Below are positions 40,251 through 50,309 of a stretch of DNA of 64,000 nt, piece after piece. The DNA is from Posidonia oceanica (lineage: Eukaryota > Streptophyta > Magnoliopsida > Alismatales > Posidoniaceae). Location of the stretch: positions 88,792,001 to 88,856,000 of the forward strand of contig JAZBRS010000020.1 of NCBI GenBank assembly GCA_037176725.1. Reading direction: 5' to 3'. The notes under the pieces are model-generated. The model was not told the DNA's origin. It saw nothing but the letters and a program-made list of their open reading frames with translations, and ran no database searches. A program made the translations under genes and the position numbers. How positions within the stretch are numbered: position 1 is the stretch's first letter; every line of letters begins with the position of its first letter.

Positions 40251-40540
40251 TTTGCTTGGATTATCGTTTCCTCTCTCCGGGATTATCGTTTTCTCTCTCC
40301 TCTCTCTCTCCGGATTATCGTCTCTCTTTTCATCCCCTTCTTGCCCTTTCTCTGGCTTGGCTGTGGGCCCCCTTTGTACTCCTATCCTTTCTCTATCTTA
40401 TTCCTATTTTTATTTTATTTTTGACATTTTCCCTGAATTTTAAAAATCTTTTCCCTCAAACCTATCTCTTTCCCCTTTTATTCTCCTTTTTCCCCTTTTC
40501 TTCTTCTTTTCCTTTTCCTTCTTCTATCTTTTGCAAAAAC
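40250..40540 (+). repeat. CT-rich tract with three ATTATCG repeats
   Basis: A pyrimidine-rich tract with TCTCTCTC runs. A short direct repeat starting ATTATCGT occurs three times within about 60 bp (near 40259, 40282 and 40314), each followed by a CT run. The second LTR keeps the three repeats as ATTATCC or ATTATCA, so two of the three differ by the CpG-decay product. The short forward frames here are low-complexity and are not treated as genes. Confidence 0.7.
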
Positions 40541-40797
40541 CCATAAAAATCCTTAAAAATCTGTAAAACCCCAAAACATAAAAGAAACAAATCAGAATTC
40601 CAAGAAAAGCAACTAAAAAACATTAAACAAATGATTAAAAACTCAAACTTAACTAAATCAAGCCAAAAAGAAAACCAAGCATGCAAACTAAAAAATGCAA
40701 AACAAACTAAAAGGAAATACTGTAAAATCAAGTAAAAAACTGAAATAAAGTCAGAACCTACCAAGAATAAAAACCCCACTAAAAGAATTAAAAAAAC

Positions 40798-40806
40798 AAA
40801 CCCTAA
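40798..40806 (+). promoter_or_regulatory. Telo-box-like motif AAACCCTAA
   Basis: One exact AAACCCTAA. In plants this telo-box motif is known from promoters and is bound by telomere-repeat-binding factors. In this A-rich, CCCTAA-prone sequence it may be a chance occurrence. Confidence 0.35.
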
Positions 40807-41209
40807 AGAAAAGAATTAAAAATCAAACAATAAAACAAGTAATTAAAGGAGGTAAAAGACTTAACCTAATAAACATAAGAAAAAACAGCATAAGAACTTA
40901 ATTAAAAAAGGAAAAAGAAAATACAGTTAAAAGACTTAAAACACTTAATCAAACCAGAAAAATCCAACCAAAAAACATCAAGAAGAATTAACAAATAAAA
41001 ATAAAAAACATAGCCCAAAGACTTAAGGAAGAAAAAACATAAAAGACTAGAACTAAAAAGCCCAAAACCTTTTCTAATTAATATAAAATAAATCCTAAAA
41101 ATCCTAATTAACATCCTAAAATACTCAACAAGAAAACAAAATTTTAAAAACAATTTAAAAAGATTTAACCAACACTTAATCAAGTGGAAAACAAATTAAA
41201 AACAAAATA

Positions 41210-41226
41210 AAACCCTAAAACCCTAA
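41210..41226 (+). promoter_or_regulatory. Two overlapping telo-box-like motifs
   Basis: AAACCCTAA at 41210-41218 and again at 41218-41226, sharing one A, in an A-rich setting. The spacing is 8 bp, not the 7 bp of the plant telomere repeat, so this is not a true interstitial telomere array. The second LTR has the same doubled motif but at a non-equivalent place (63482-63498). Confidence 0.4.
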
Positions 41227-41309
41227 TCAAGCCTAAAACACACTAATTAACCTAAAAACAGTCATTAAAAAATCCAATTAAACATCTAACCTACAACCCA
41301 ATTCATCTA

Positions 41310-41455
41310 ATATTTTTGTTTATTTTTATCTTATTTTTTCCTATTTTATTTCCCTCCTTCTTTCCATCTTTCTTTCTTTCTTCCTTTTTATCTTCTCTTT
41401 TCTTCTTTACTGGGCTCATCAGCCCGTTTCCCCTTTTTTTTCCCTTTTTTTCAAA
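41310..41455 (+). other. T-rich tract
   Basis: T/C-rich low-complexity tract with TTTCTTTCTTTC and runs of seven or more T. It separates the A-rich and GC-rich parts of the LTR. The reverse complement would give a lysine-rich frame (41303-41515), explained by composition. Confidence 0.7.
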
Positions 41456-42790
41456 ATTTCCAGCCCGGCCCGCAGCTACAGTGCCGTCGTCCTCCTTCCC
41501 TCTCCCGCCTGCCATCAGCTACAGTAGTCGCTGGCCTGCCATTCTGCCGATCTGCCATCTCCTGCTCGAGCCGGACAAGCACGTGCCGAACTCCGTCCGT
41601 GCACCTGCCACCACCCTCCTCGGCATTCAATTGCCGCAAGCCTGCAAAGCCAAGAGGAGAGGTCATCAGATTCAAGGCAGAAAGGAGGGGAAATCAGAGC
41701 CGATTGGAGGAGGGAAAGGAGAGGAGAAAAGAGAGAGTTCATCCCGGAAGAGAGGAGATCCCAGAGTGAATCCCCAGCAAGCGAGAGCCCCGTTCTTCCT
41801 CTGAAATCCACCAGAAGAAACCAGACCTTCCGCTCCTCCTTCCGCAGCAAACCAGCACCCGAAACACCTTGAGAACAGCCCAGAATTCGCCCCCCAATCT
41901 CACCCAAGCCACCTGCAACTTCTCCCTTCCTTCCCACAGAGAAACCAACCCGCATTTCGCCGGAAACCTCCCGAAAACCAGCAGAACCCAGCTCCGACCC
42001 ATTCCAAAATTCCCCGCACCATAGGCCGCGTCTCCTCCCCAAACTCTGCCCGGTTAGTCCCCAGAACACTACCTTCCAGAAGCCCCCGACCTTCAGCCCT
42101 CTCTCCCACCACCGGCAGAGAACTCCACTACAAACACTTGAACCACCTTCTGTCCAGAAATCAACCATCTCTCCATTTTCTCTCCACAGTCTCCCAAAAG
42201 CCTTTCTGAACACCCAGAACCCACCACCGGACCTCCAGCTTCCTCCCGGAGGGCTCCGCTCCATCGGACGAGCAGCAGACAGAGCCCCCCACCTCCGGCA
42301 GCAACCTGAGGACCCAAAAAAGCCGGTCCTTCACTCGAGCTGCAGAACCTCCGTCCTATCGTCCAGGGAGCATCGGAGGATCACCCTAAGAAGGTTCCAG
42401 CCTCCGCGAGCGCACGACGACCACTGCTGCAACCGGACAGACGCCGCCGGCCAACTCCGATATTGTGGAGGTCGGGAGCACATTCCAGACGCGGGAGAAG
42501 GTATTTTCTCACCTCCTCAGCTCTCCCTCCTCCCTCTTCTGCTTTTCCGCCGCTCAGAAGCAAGTTTCCAGACCTCCAGCGCCGCCCGCGACTCGCCGGC
42601 CTTCCTGTCTTCTCCGGCGTCGGCAGCTTGTCTTCCGGGCGCTCCAGCCACTGGAACGCCGCTCCGACGCTGCCCAGAGCTCCGCACGGTCGCCAGCACC
42701 GCCCTCCGCCGGTCTGCGCCTCCCCAACCTCCCCTGTCGGCGGTCTCGAGCACTGCCGGCGTTCTGCTACAGTGTTTCGTCGACCGCCGG
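41456..42790 (+). other. GC-rich LTR segment without a supported gene
   Basis: A sharp switch to GC-rich sequence with many CCG, GCC and CTCC words. The longest frame is a reverse one of 249 codons (41515-42264), Gly/Trp/Arg-rich, overlapped by others on both strands. I recognise no domain, and the frame lies in the opposite direction to the LTR. High GC alone lowers stop frequency, so I do not call a gene. A function as promoter or leader of the retrotransposon RNA is possible but not shown. Confidence 0.55.
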
Positions 42791-42829
42791 CGATCTACTG
42801 TTCAATTATTTTTCTGTTAGTATAGTTTA

Positions 42830-43660
42830 GATGTAAATATTGCATTTATGCCTTAAGTTCTTATATTTTTGCATTTTAGTCCTCTGTTCATTTATTTCGC
42901 TTAGTTTTTAATTAAATACCATGCTAAATTGCTGTTTTTATTTATGTTTTTCTATATTTGCATGATAGTCCATTTACTGTGCGTTTCAATATAAAATATT
43001 ATGCTTTAGTCCCTCTGCTTTACATTATTGCACTTAGGTCCTGTTTTAAATCAGTCTATTTAATTGCATGCATTTTACCATATAAAATTGCATTCTGGGC
43101 CCCTCTGTTTTTTCATATTTACTGTCTGATCCTCTGCACTGTAGTAACCTAGGTTTTATTTTCTCATTTTGCATACTGCATTGCATTTTTACCTTCTGGC
43201 TTTGCATATTTGCACTTAGGTCCATTTTAAATGGACAGTAACCCATTTGGCATGCATTTTAGCTTATTACATTGCATCTTTACCCCTGTTTTTTCCAAAA
43301 ATTGCATTTCAGTCCATGGTCAGTGATTTCAGAGCATATTTTGCATATAAAATTGCATATTTGACCCCTGCATGATTTGAAAATCACACATAGAGCCTTG
43401 CATCTTTCAAAAAACCATGTAAAAAGACTGTTTTGCCCCTAAGTTGCATTTTAACTCCTATGCTTGCAAAAATTGCATGTAGGCCCTCCACTTGCATTCC
43501 CGGACTCCCTAGAACCCCTGTTTTCTGGAAAATTTGCATTTTAGCCCCTTTCTTTCTTCAAAAATGCTTTTGAATCCCTGTTCTTTCCAAATTACTTTTC
43601 TTTGTCTTTTCTTGCTTTGCATGCATTCTGCATTCATTTAATCTTGCATTTTAGCTCCCC
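42830..43660 (+). repeat. T-rich segment with degenerate GCATTTTAG motif
   Basis: Loose repetition of a motif like GCATTTTAGTCCCTG, with variants at about 42871, 43031, 43070, 43212, 43254, 43304, 43446, 43536 and 43646. Intervals are irregular (tens to over a hundred bp), so this is a decayed minisatellite or a composition-driven pattern. Comparable motifs occur in long LTRs of some plant elements as I remember them. No coding frame is supported. Confidence 0.55.
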
Positions 43661-43950
43661 TTTGCATACACTAAACACTTTTAACTCCCCTTCACTTGGG
43701 AGGACCTTCAGCACACCCCTAGGACCCCCTGAACACCTAGATCTGCTCTTCTCCCCTGTTCTGGCGCTTCTGCTCCGAAGCTGCGATATCTTCCAATCCG
43801 ACCGTTGGATCTCCTCAAGTAAGCTGCCCAGGCGACCGCAGCGAAGCGCTCTTCAGCATGGACCAAGCAGATCTCCGATCAGACTCCTGGATCTCCAGGT
43901 ATATCTTCCTGAACCCCTGCACTGCATTCATTTGCATGCCATTTCCATCG

Positions 43951-44640
43951 TTTTGCGTGCCCTTTAGTTTTTCCGCTCCGTTTTGCGTGCCTTCATGTTT
44001 TCCCGCTCCGTTTTGCGCGCCGCATCTTTGTCTTGCACCGTTTTGCGTGCCCTTTAGTTTTTCTGCTCCGTTTTGCGTGCCTTCATGTTTTCTCGCTCCG
44101 TTTTGCGTGCCCTTTAGTTTTCTCGCCTCGTTTTGCGTGTAGTCTTGTTTTCTTGCATCGTTTTGCGTGCCGCTTCCTTGTCTCGCACCATTTTGCGTGC
44201 CCTTTAGTTTTTCCGCTCCGTTTTGCGTGCCTTCATGTTTTCTCGCTCCGTTTTGGGCCCTGCTTCTTTGTTTTGCACCGTTTTGCATGCCCTTTAGTTT
44301 TCTCGCCACGTTTTGCGTGTAGTCTTGTTTTCTTGCACCGTTTTGCATGCCGCTTCCTTGTCTTGCACCGTTTCGCGTGCGCTTTAGTTTTCTCGCCCCG
44401 TTTTGCGTGTTTTCAAGTTTTCTCGCTCCGTTTTGCATGCCGCTTCTTTGTCTTGCACCGTTTTGCGTGCCCTTTAGTTTTCTCGCCTCGTTTTGCGTGC
44501 AGTCTTGTTTTCTTGCACCGTTTTGTGTGCCCTTTCGTTTTCTCGTCTCGTCTTGCGTGCCCTTGTTTTCCTTGCCCGGTTTTGCGCCCTTCTCTCGTTT
44601 TCCTGCACCGTTTTGCGTCCTTGTTCCGTTCCTTGCATCA
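43951..44640 (+). repeat. 30-bp minisatellite inside the LTR (~23 units)
   Basis: About 23 units of 30 bp, most starting TTTTGCGTGC and ending CTCG, CTCCG or CACCG. Three or four unit types alternate: GCGTGCCCTTTAG, GCGTGCCTTCATG, GCGTGTAGTCTTG and GCGTGCCGCTTC. The order CCCTTTAG-TTCATG recurs, which suggests growth by multi-unit steps. Because 30 is a multiple of three, both strands stay open: the reverse frame 43815-44438 reads a decapeptide like NGARKLKGTQ again and again. I take this as non-coding tandem repetition within the LTR. Confidence 0.9.
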
Positions 44641-44794
44641 TTTGCATGTCAACCTTGTTTTTGCATCTTTTCGCATACTTGTTTCGTTCCTCGCACTGTT
44701 TTACCCTGTTTCCTCTCATTTGTCGCTTGCATTGCCTGTTTTCCCCGCTGTTTTGTTTTATCGCCCGCATTTGCATATAGGGCGGTGATGCTTA

Positions 44795-44845
44795 CTGTCT
44801 GGAGTTCTCACGAGCCGGGTTTCGCCCGGTTCGGAACACAGACAG
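44795..44845 (+). other. 51-nt stem-loop in the LTR
   Basis: CTGTCTG (44795-44801) pairs with CAGACAG (44839-44845). GTTC (44804-44807) pairs with GAAC (44834-44837). CGAGCCGGG (44811-44819) pairs with CCCGGTTCG (44825-44833) with one G-U pair, around the loop TTTCG. Small internal bulges remain at 44802-44803/44838 and 44808-44810. It lies just upstream of the R/U5-like blocks. Possible roles are RNA packaging, dimerisation or 3'-end formation, all inferred. Confidence 0.7.
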
Positions 44846-45013
44846 CGTTGCTGAGCGCTTAGATTGCACGTTTACTTCCTTGCATCGTCTTTCCTCACTT
44901 AGAGCACACCTTTGAGCATTTAGATAGGCATTCATTGGCACTTAGGCATTCAAAGTCTGCACTTCCCTGCATATGCGAGCGTAAGCCTAGAAAGACCGAT
45001 TCTCGGGCGTGTT

Positions 45014-45035
45014 GGGGGTGCCTAACACCTTCCCC
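45014..45035 (+). promoter_or_regulatory. LTR block GGGGGTGCCTAACACCTTCC
   Basis: I recognise this block, followed by GCGCGTAACAGG, from long LTRs of Tat/Ogre-type elements, where it is among the best-conserved LTR parts. It can fold: GGTG (45017-45020) with CACC (45026-45029), extended by G and C runs across a TT bulge. Its exact function is unknown to me. It helps to orient and classify the LTR. Confidence 0.6.
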
Positions 45036-45173
45036 GCGCGTAACAGGAGTCCTTACCCTCTCTTGGCCCGCAATGACCATATTGCCCTTGTCCTAGGCAC
45101 GAGTCACATCATTTGCATTCATTTGCATTTCATTTCTTTTGCATTGCCCTGCATTGCATCTTTTGCTTGGTTT

Positions 45174-45191
45174 TGCGTGATTATTCACGCA
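45174..45191 (+). other. Perfect 7-bp stem hairpin
   Basis: TGCGTGA (45174-45180) and TCACGCA (45185-45191) form a perfect inverted repeat around TTAT. It sits 35 bp before the GGTGGCGACTCC block, in the presumed R/U5 zone. Confidence 0.65.
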
Positions 45192-45225
45192 TTTCCCCGA
45201 TTTTCCTCGTCTTCCGATTCAATAG

Positions 45226-45242
45226 ACTTGGTGGCGACTCCG
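45226..45242 (+). promoter_or_regulatory. LTR block ACTTGGTGGCGACTCCG
   Basis: A block I recognise from the 3' part of many plant Ty3/gypsy (Tat-type) LTRs. It supports the left-to-right orientation and places the LTR end to the right, at 45406, about 164 bp downstream. Confidence 0.6.
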
Positions 45243-45406
45243 ATTTTGTCTTATCTTCTTCTTTTCTTTCCCTTTTTCCCTCTTTTAAATGTTTTCGAGT
45301 TAGGTCTTCCTTCTCGGACATAGCCGCCAATAGTGAGCCTGATTCCGATCGGTGCACGCGAGCTTTGGCATCGTGCATGGACGATCCGAACACTGGGATC
45401 GCTACA

Positions 45407-45411
45407 CACGC
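45407..45411 (+). repeat. Right target-site duplication, CACGC
   Basis: Second copy of CACGC, directly after GCTACA. Removing the LTR and one copy restores an uninterrupted monomer identical over more than 50 bp on the right to the module around 54202-54260. Confidence 0.92.
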
Positions 45412-45422
45412 AAAGGTGCTCA

Positions 45423-45520
45423 TCCTCGAAGCGAGCAAACTTGACCACGTAGGGGCGTGTAAGGCTTGTCGTCAAATTAAGGCAGCAAGCAAACAAACAG
45501 ACGTGATTTCGAAAAGGCAC
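45423..45520 (+). repeat. AT-core-deleted monomer, family of ten
   Basis: A 111-bp monomer type lacking the 8-bp AAATTAAG core (TCCTCGAAGCGAGC) and one G of GTAAGGGC, followed by TTAAGGCAGCAAGC. The type occurs at 16276, 21842, 32769, 45423, 48595, 51762, 54213, 58952, 59543 and 62834, usually directly after an AGGCATAAC monomer. It is a good landmark for higher-order structure: spacings include 5,566, 10,927, 7,091 (LTR removed), 3,172, 3,167, 2,451 and 3,291 bp. The LTR is inserted at the border between these two landmark monomers. Confidence 0.85.
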
Positions 45521-48500
45521 GCAAAGGCGCTCGTCCTCAAATTAATGAAGCAAGCAAACATTACCATGAAGGGGCATGTAAGGGCTTGCCCTCAAATTAA
45601 GGAAGCAAGCAAACCAACCGACGTGACTTCGAAAAGGCACGCAAAGGCGCTCGTTCGCAAATTAAGGAAGCGAGCAAACTTGACCACGAAGGAGCATGTA
45701 AGCGCTTGTCCTCAAATTAAGGAAGCATGCAAAAAAACATACATGACTTCGAGAAGGCACGCCAAGGCGCTTGTCCTCAAATTAAGGAGGCAAGCAAACA
45801 AACTGACGTGACTTCGAATTGGCATGCAAAGGCGCCCGTCCTCAAATTATGGAAGCGAGCAAGCTAGACCACGACGGCGCATGAAAGGGCTTGTCCACAA
45901 ATAAAGGAAGCAAGCCAACAAACAGACGTGATTTCGAAAAGGCACGCAATGGCACTCGTCCTCAAATTAAGGAAGCACGCAAACATGACCATGAAGGGGC
46001 ATGTATGGGCTTGTCCTCAAATAAAGGAAGCGTGCAAACCAACAGACGTGACTTCGAAAAGGCCCGCAATGGTGCTCATCCTCAAATTAAGGAAGCGAGC
46101 AAACATGACCACAAAGGGGCATGCTTGGGCATGTCCTCAAGTAAAGGAAGCATGCAAACAAAGAGACGTGACTTCGAAAAGGCACGCAAAGGCGCTCGTC
46201 CTCAAATTAAGGAAGTGGGCAGACATTACCAAGAAGTGGCATGTTAGGGCTTGTCCTCAAAACAAGGAAGCAAGCAAACAAGCAGACATGTCTTCGAAAA
46301 GGGCCGCAACGGCGATCATTCTCAAATTTTGGAAGTGTGCAAACAAGAACATGGAGGGGGCATGTAAGGGTCTTGTTCTCAAATTAAGGATGCAAGCAAA
46401 CTAACAGACGTGACTTCAAAAAGGCACGCGAAGGCGCTCGTCCTCAAATTGAGGAAGCAAGCAAACATGACCACTAAGGGGCATGTATGGGCTTGTCCAC
46501 AAATAAAGGAAGCATGCAAACAAATAGACGTAACTTCGAAAAGGCACGCAAAGGCGCTCGTCCTCAAATTAAGGAAGCAGGCAAACATTACCATGAAGGG
46601 GTATGTAAGGGCTTGCCCTCAAATTAAGGAAGCAAGCAAACCAACAGACGTGACTTCGAAAAAGCACGCAAAGGCGCTCATCCTCAAATTATGGAAGCGA
46701 GCAATCATGGCCACGAGAGGGCATGTAATGGGTTGTCCTCAAATTAAGGAAGCAAGCAAACAAACAGACGTAACATCGAAAAGGCATGCGATGGTGCTCG
46801 TCCTCGAAGCGAGCAAACATGACCATGAAGGGGCATGTACGGGCTTGTCTGCAAATTATGGAAGCAAGCAAACTAAAAGACGTGACTTGGAAAAGGCACG
46901 CAAAGGCGCTCGTCCTCAAATTGGGGATGCGTGCGAACATGACCACGAAGGGGCCTGCTAAGGCTTGTCCTCAAATTATGGAAGCAAGCAAACAAATAGA
47001 TGTGACTACGAAATGGCACGTAAAGGTGCTCGTCCAGAAATTATGGAAGCGAGCAAACAAGACCACGAAGGGGCATGTAAGGGCTAGCCCTCAAATTATG
47101 GAAGCTAGCTGACAAACGGACATGACTTCGAAAAGGCATGCAAAGGAGCTCGTCCTCAATTTAAGGAAGCGAGCAAACATGGTCATGAAGGGGCAAATAA
47201 AGACATGTCCTTAAATTAAGAAAGCAAGCAACCAAACCGACGTGACTTCAAAATGGCACACAAATGAGCTCGTCCTCAAATTAAGGAAACGAGCAAACTA
47301 GACCACGAAGAGGCATGTATGGGCATGTCCTTGAATTAAGGATGCATGCAATTAAACAGACGTGACTTCGAAAAGGCACGCAAAGACGCTCGTCCTAAAA
47401 TTGAGGAAGCGAGCAAACAAGACCACGAAGGGGCCTGTTAGGGCTTGTCCTCAAATTATGGAAGCAAGCAAACAAACAGACGTGACTTCGAAAAGGCACG
47501 CAAAGGCGCTCGTCCGTAAATTAAGGAAGCGAGCAAACATTACCATGAAGGGGCATGTAAGGGCTTGTCCGCAAATTAAGCAAGCAAGCAAACAAACAGA
47601 CGTGACTTTGAAAAGGCCCGCAAAGGCACTCTTCCACCAATTTAGGAAGCGAGCGAAGATGACCACGAAGGGGCGTGTAACGTCCTTTTCCTCAAATTAT
47701 GGAAGCAAGCAAACAAACAGACGTGACTTCAAAAAATGCACGCAAAGGTGCTCGTCCTCAAGTTAGGGAAGCGAGCAAACATGACCACGAAGGGGCCTGC
47801 TAGGGCTTGTCCTCAAATTAAGGAAGCAAGCAAACGAACAGACGTGACTTCGAAATGGCGTGCAAAGGCGCTCGTCCTCAAGTTAGGGAAGCGAGCAAAC
47901 AAGACCACGAAGGGGCATGTAAGGGCTTGTCCTCAAATTAAGGAAGCAAGCAAACAAATAGACGTGTTTTCGGAAAGGCACGCAAAGGCGCTCGTCCTCA
48001 AATTATAGAAGCAAGCAAACATGGCCATGAAGAGGCAAATAATGGCTTGTCCGTAAATTAAGGAAGCAAGCAAACAAACCGACGTGACTTCGAAAAGGCA
48101 CGCAAAGGCACTCGTCCTCAAATTATGGAAGCGTGCAAAATTGACCACGAAGGAGCTTCAAAGGGCTTGTCCTTAAATTAAGGAAGCAAGCAAACAAACA
48201 GACGTGACTTCTAGATGGCACGCAAAGGTGCTCGTCCTCAAATTAAGGAAGCGAGCAAACATGACCACGAAGGGGCATGTATGGGCTTGTTCTCAAATAA
48301 AGGAAGCATGCAAACAAATAGACGTGACTTTGAAAAGGCACGCAATGGCGCTCGTCCACAAATTAAGGATGCGAGCAAATATGACCATGAAGGGGCATGT
48401 TAGGGCTTGTCCTTAAATTAAGGATGCCAGCAAACCAACAGACATGACTTCGAAAAAGCACGCGAAGGCGCTCGTCCTCAAATTATGGAAGCAAGCAAAC

Positions 48501-50309
48501 ATGACCACGAAAGGGCAGGTAACGGCTTGTCCTCGAATTAAGGAAGCAAGCAAACAAACAGGCTTAACATCGAAACGGCACGCAAAGGTGCTCATCCTCG
48601 AAGCGAGCAAACCTAACCATGAAGGGGCATGTAAGGCTTGTCCTCAAATTAAGGTAGCTAGCAAACAAACAGACGTGATTTCGAAAAGGCACGCAAAGGC
48701 GCTCGCCCTCAAATTTATGAAGCGAGCAATCATGACCATGAGGGGGCATGTAAGGGCTTGTCCTCAAATTAAGGAAGCAAGCAAACAAACAGACGTGTCT
48801 TCGAAACGGGCCGCAACGACGCTCTTCCTCAAATTTTGTAAGCGTGCATACAAGACCACGGAGGGGCATGTAAGGGTCTTGTTCTCAAATTAAGGATGCA
48901 AGCAAACGAACAGACGTGACTTCAAAAAGGCACGCGAAGGCGCTAACCCTCAAATTGAGGAAGCAAGCAAACATGACAACAAAGGGGCATATAAGGGATA
49001 GTCCTCAAATTGATGAAGCACGCAAACAAACAGACATGACTTCGAAAAGGCACGCAAAGGTGCTTGTCCTCAAATTAAGGAAGCGAGCAAACAAGACCAC
49101 GAAGGGGCATGTAAGGGCTTATCCTCAAGTTACGGAAGCTAGTAAACAAACAGACGGGACTTCGAAAAGGCACGCAAAGATGCTGATCCTCAAATTACGG
49201 AAGCGAGCAAATGTGACCACGATGGCGCATGTTTGGGCTCGTCCTCAAATTAAGGAAGCAAGCAAAAAAACATACGTGACTTCGAGAAGGCACGCAAAGG
49301 CACTCGTCCTCAAGTTAAGGAAGCAAGCAAACAAACTGACGTGACTTCGAATTGGCATGCATAGGCACTCGTCCTCAAATTATGGAAGCGAGCAAACTAG
49401 ACCACGACGGGGCATGAAAGGGGTTGTCCTAAAAAAAAGGAAGGAAGCAAACAAACAGACGTGATTTCGAAGAGGCACGCAAAGGCGCTCGTCCTCAAAT
49501 TAAGCAAGCGCGCAAAAATGGCCATGAAGGGGTATGTATGGGTTTGTCCTCAAATAAAGGAAGCATGCAAACAAACAGACGTGATGTCGAAAAGGCCTGC
49601 AAAGGCGCTCATCCTCAAATTAAGGAAGCGAACAAACATGACCACGAAGGGGCATGTTTGGGCATGTCCTCAACTAAAGGAAGCATGCAAGCGAATAGAC
49701 GTGACTTCGAAATGGCACCCAAAGGCGCTCGTCCTCAAATTAAGGAAGCGGGCAAACATTACCATGAAGGGGCATGTAAGGGCTTGCCCTCAAATTAAGG
49801 AAGCAAGCAAACCAACAAACGTGACTTTGAAAGAGCACGCAAAGGCGCTCATCCTCAAATTACGGAAGCGAGCAAACATGGCCACGAAAGGGCATGTAAT
49901 GGGTTGTCCTCAAATTATGGAAGCAAGCAAACAAATGGACGTAACATCGAAAAGGCATGCGATGGTGCTCGTCCTCGAAGCGAGCAAACATGACCTTGAA
50001 GGGGCATGTAAGGGCTTGTCCACAAATTAAGGAAGCAAGCAAACAAAAAGACGTGACTATGAAAAGGCACGCAAAGGCGCTCGTCCTCTAATTAGGGAAG
50101 CGTGCGAACATGACCACGATGGGGCCTACTAGGGCTTGTCCTCAAATTGTGGAAGCAAGCAAACAGATGTGACTACGAAATGGCACGCAAAGGCGCTCGT
50201 CCAGAAATTATGGAAGCGAGCAAACAAGACCATGAAGGGGCATGTAAGGGCTAGTCCTCAAATTAAGGAAGCAAGCTGACAAACGGATGTGACATCAAAA
50301 AGGCACGCA

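Larger units (their letters stand above)
40540..41290 (+). other. A-rich LTR segment
   Basis: Strongly A-rich on the plus strand, with many AATTAAAA and CTAAAA words and few G. The reverse frames here (40462-40779 and 40902-41183) are F/L/I-rich products of this base skew. No gene is supported. It contains the AAACCCTAA motifs listed separately. Confidence 0.7.
39849..45406 (+). mobile_element. Giant solo LTR (5,558 bp), Tat/Ogre-like Ty3/gypsy
   Basis: The element starts TGTTGACACC and ends GGGATCGCTACA, giving TG...CA ends with a 3-bp terminal inverted repeat (TGT/ACA), and is bounded by perfect 5-bp direct repeats. Its first bases do not recur at its right end, and no gag, protease, reverse transcriptase or integrase frame is visible. 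The simplest reading is one LTR left after LTR-LTR recombination. The right part carries GGGGGTGCCTAACACCTTCC and ACTTGGTGGCGACTCCG, which I recognise as typical of long LTRs of plant Tat/Ogre-type elements, and sets transcription left to right. Internal zones: C-rich (39.85-40.25), CT-rich (40.25-40.54), A-rich (40.54-41.29), GC-rich (41.46-42.79), T-rich with a degenerate motif (42.83-43.66), 30-bp repeats (43.95-44.64) and an R/U5-like end. An unusual non-autonomous element is a weaker alternative. Confidence 0.88.
33299..45540 (+). repeat. 7-8 kb superunit, copy 2, interrupted by the LTR
   Basis: Second copy of the superunit: 239-bp array, 34.63-36.4 kb block, a single copy of the 773-bp unit (two in copy 1), block X part from ~37.9 kb to the LTR insertion at 39848, and a short continuation after the LTR to about 45540. 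Beyond that the similarity shifts to a sequence like 16.85-17.0 kb. Without the 5,558-bp LTR and its duplicated 5 bp, the right-hand landmark (TCCTCGAAGC at 45423) lies 7,091 bp after its counterpart at 32769. This equals the offset left of the insertion. Confidence 0.8.

Noticed and set aside
41210..41226. Interstitial telomere repeat
   Set aside because: Only two units with 8-bp spacing (AAAACCCT); plant telomeres repeat CCCTAAA every 7 bp.
41515..42264. 249-codon reverse frame in the GC-rich part of the LTR
   Set aside because: It runs against the LTR orientation, overlaps several other open frames, has Gly/Trp/Arg-rich low-complexity sequence and no recognisable domain. GC-rich DNA has few stops.
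43815..44438. 207-codon reverse frame with NGARKLKGTQ repeats as a coding gene
   Set aside because: It is the complement of the 30-bp minisatellite, whose period is also divisible by three; the forward frames over the same stretch are equally open.
39849..45406. A complete small retroelement (LARD/TRIM) instead of a single LTR
   Set aside because: The terminal sequence TGTTGACACC does not recur near the right end, so there is no pair of LTRs within the 5,558 bp. Genome-wide comparison could still change this.
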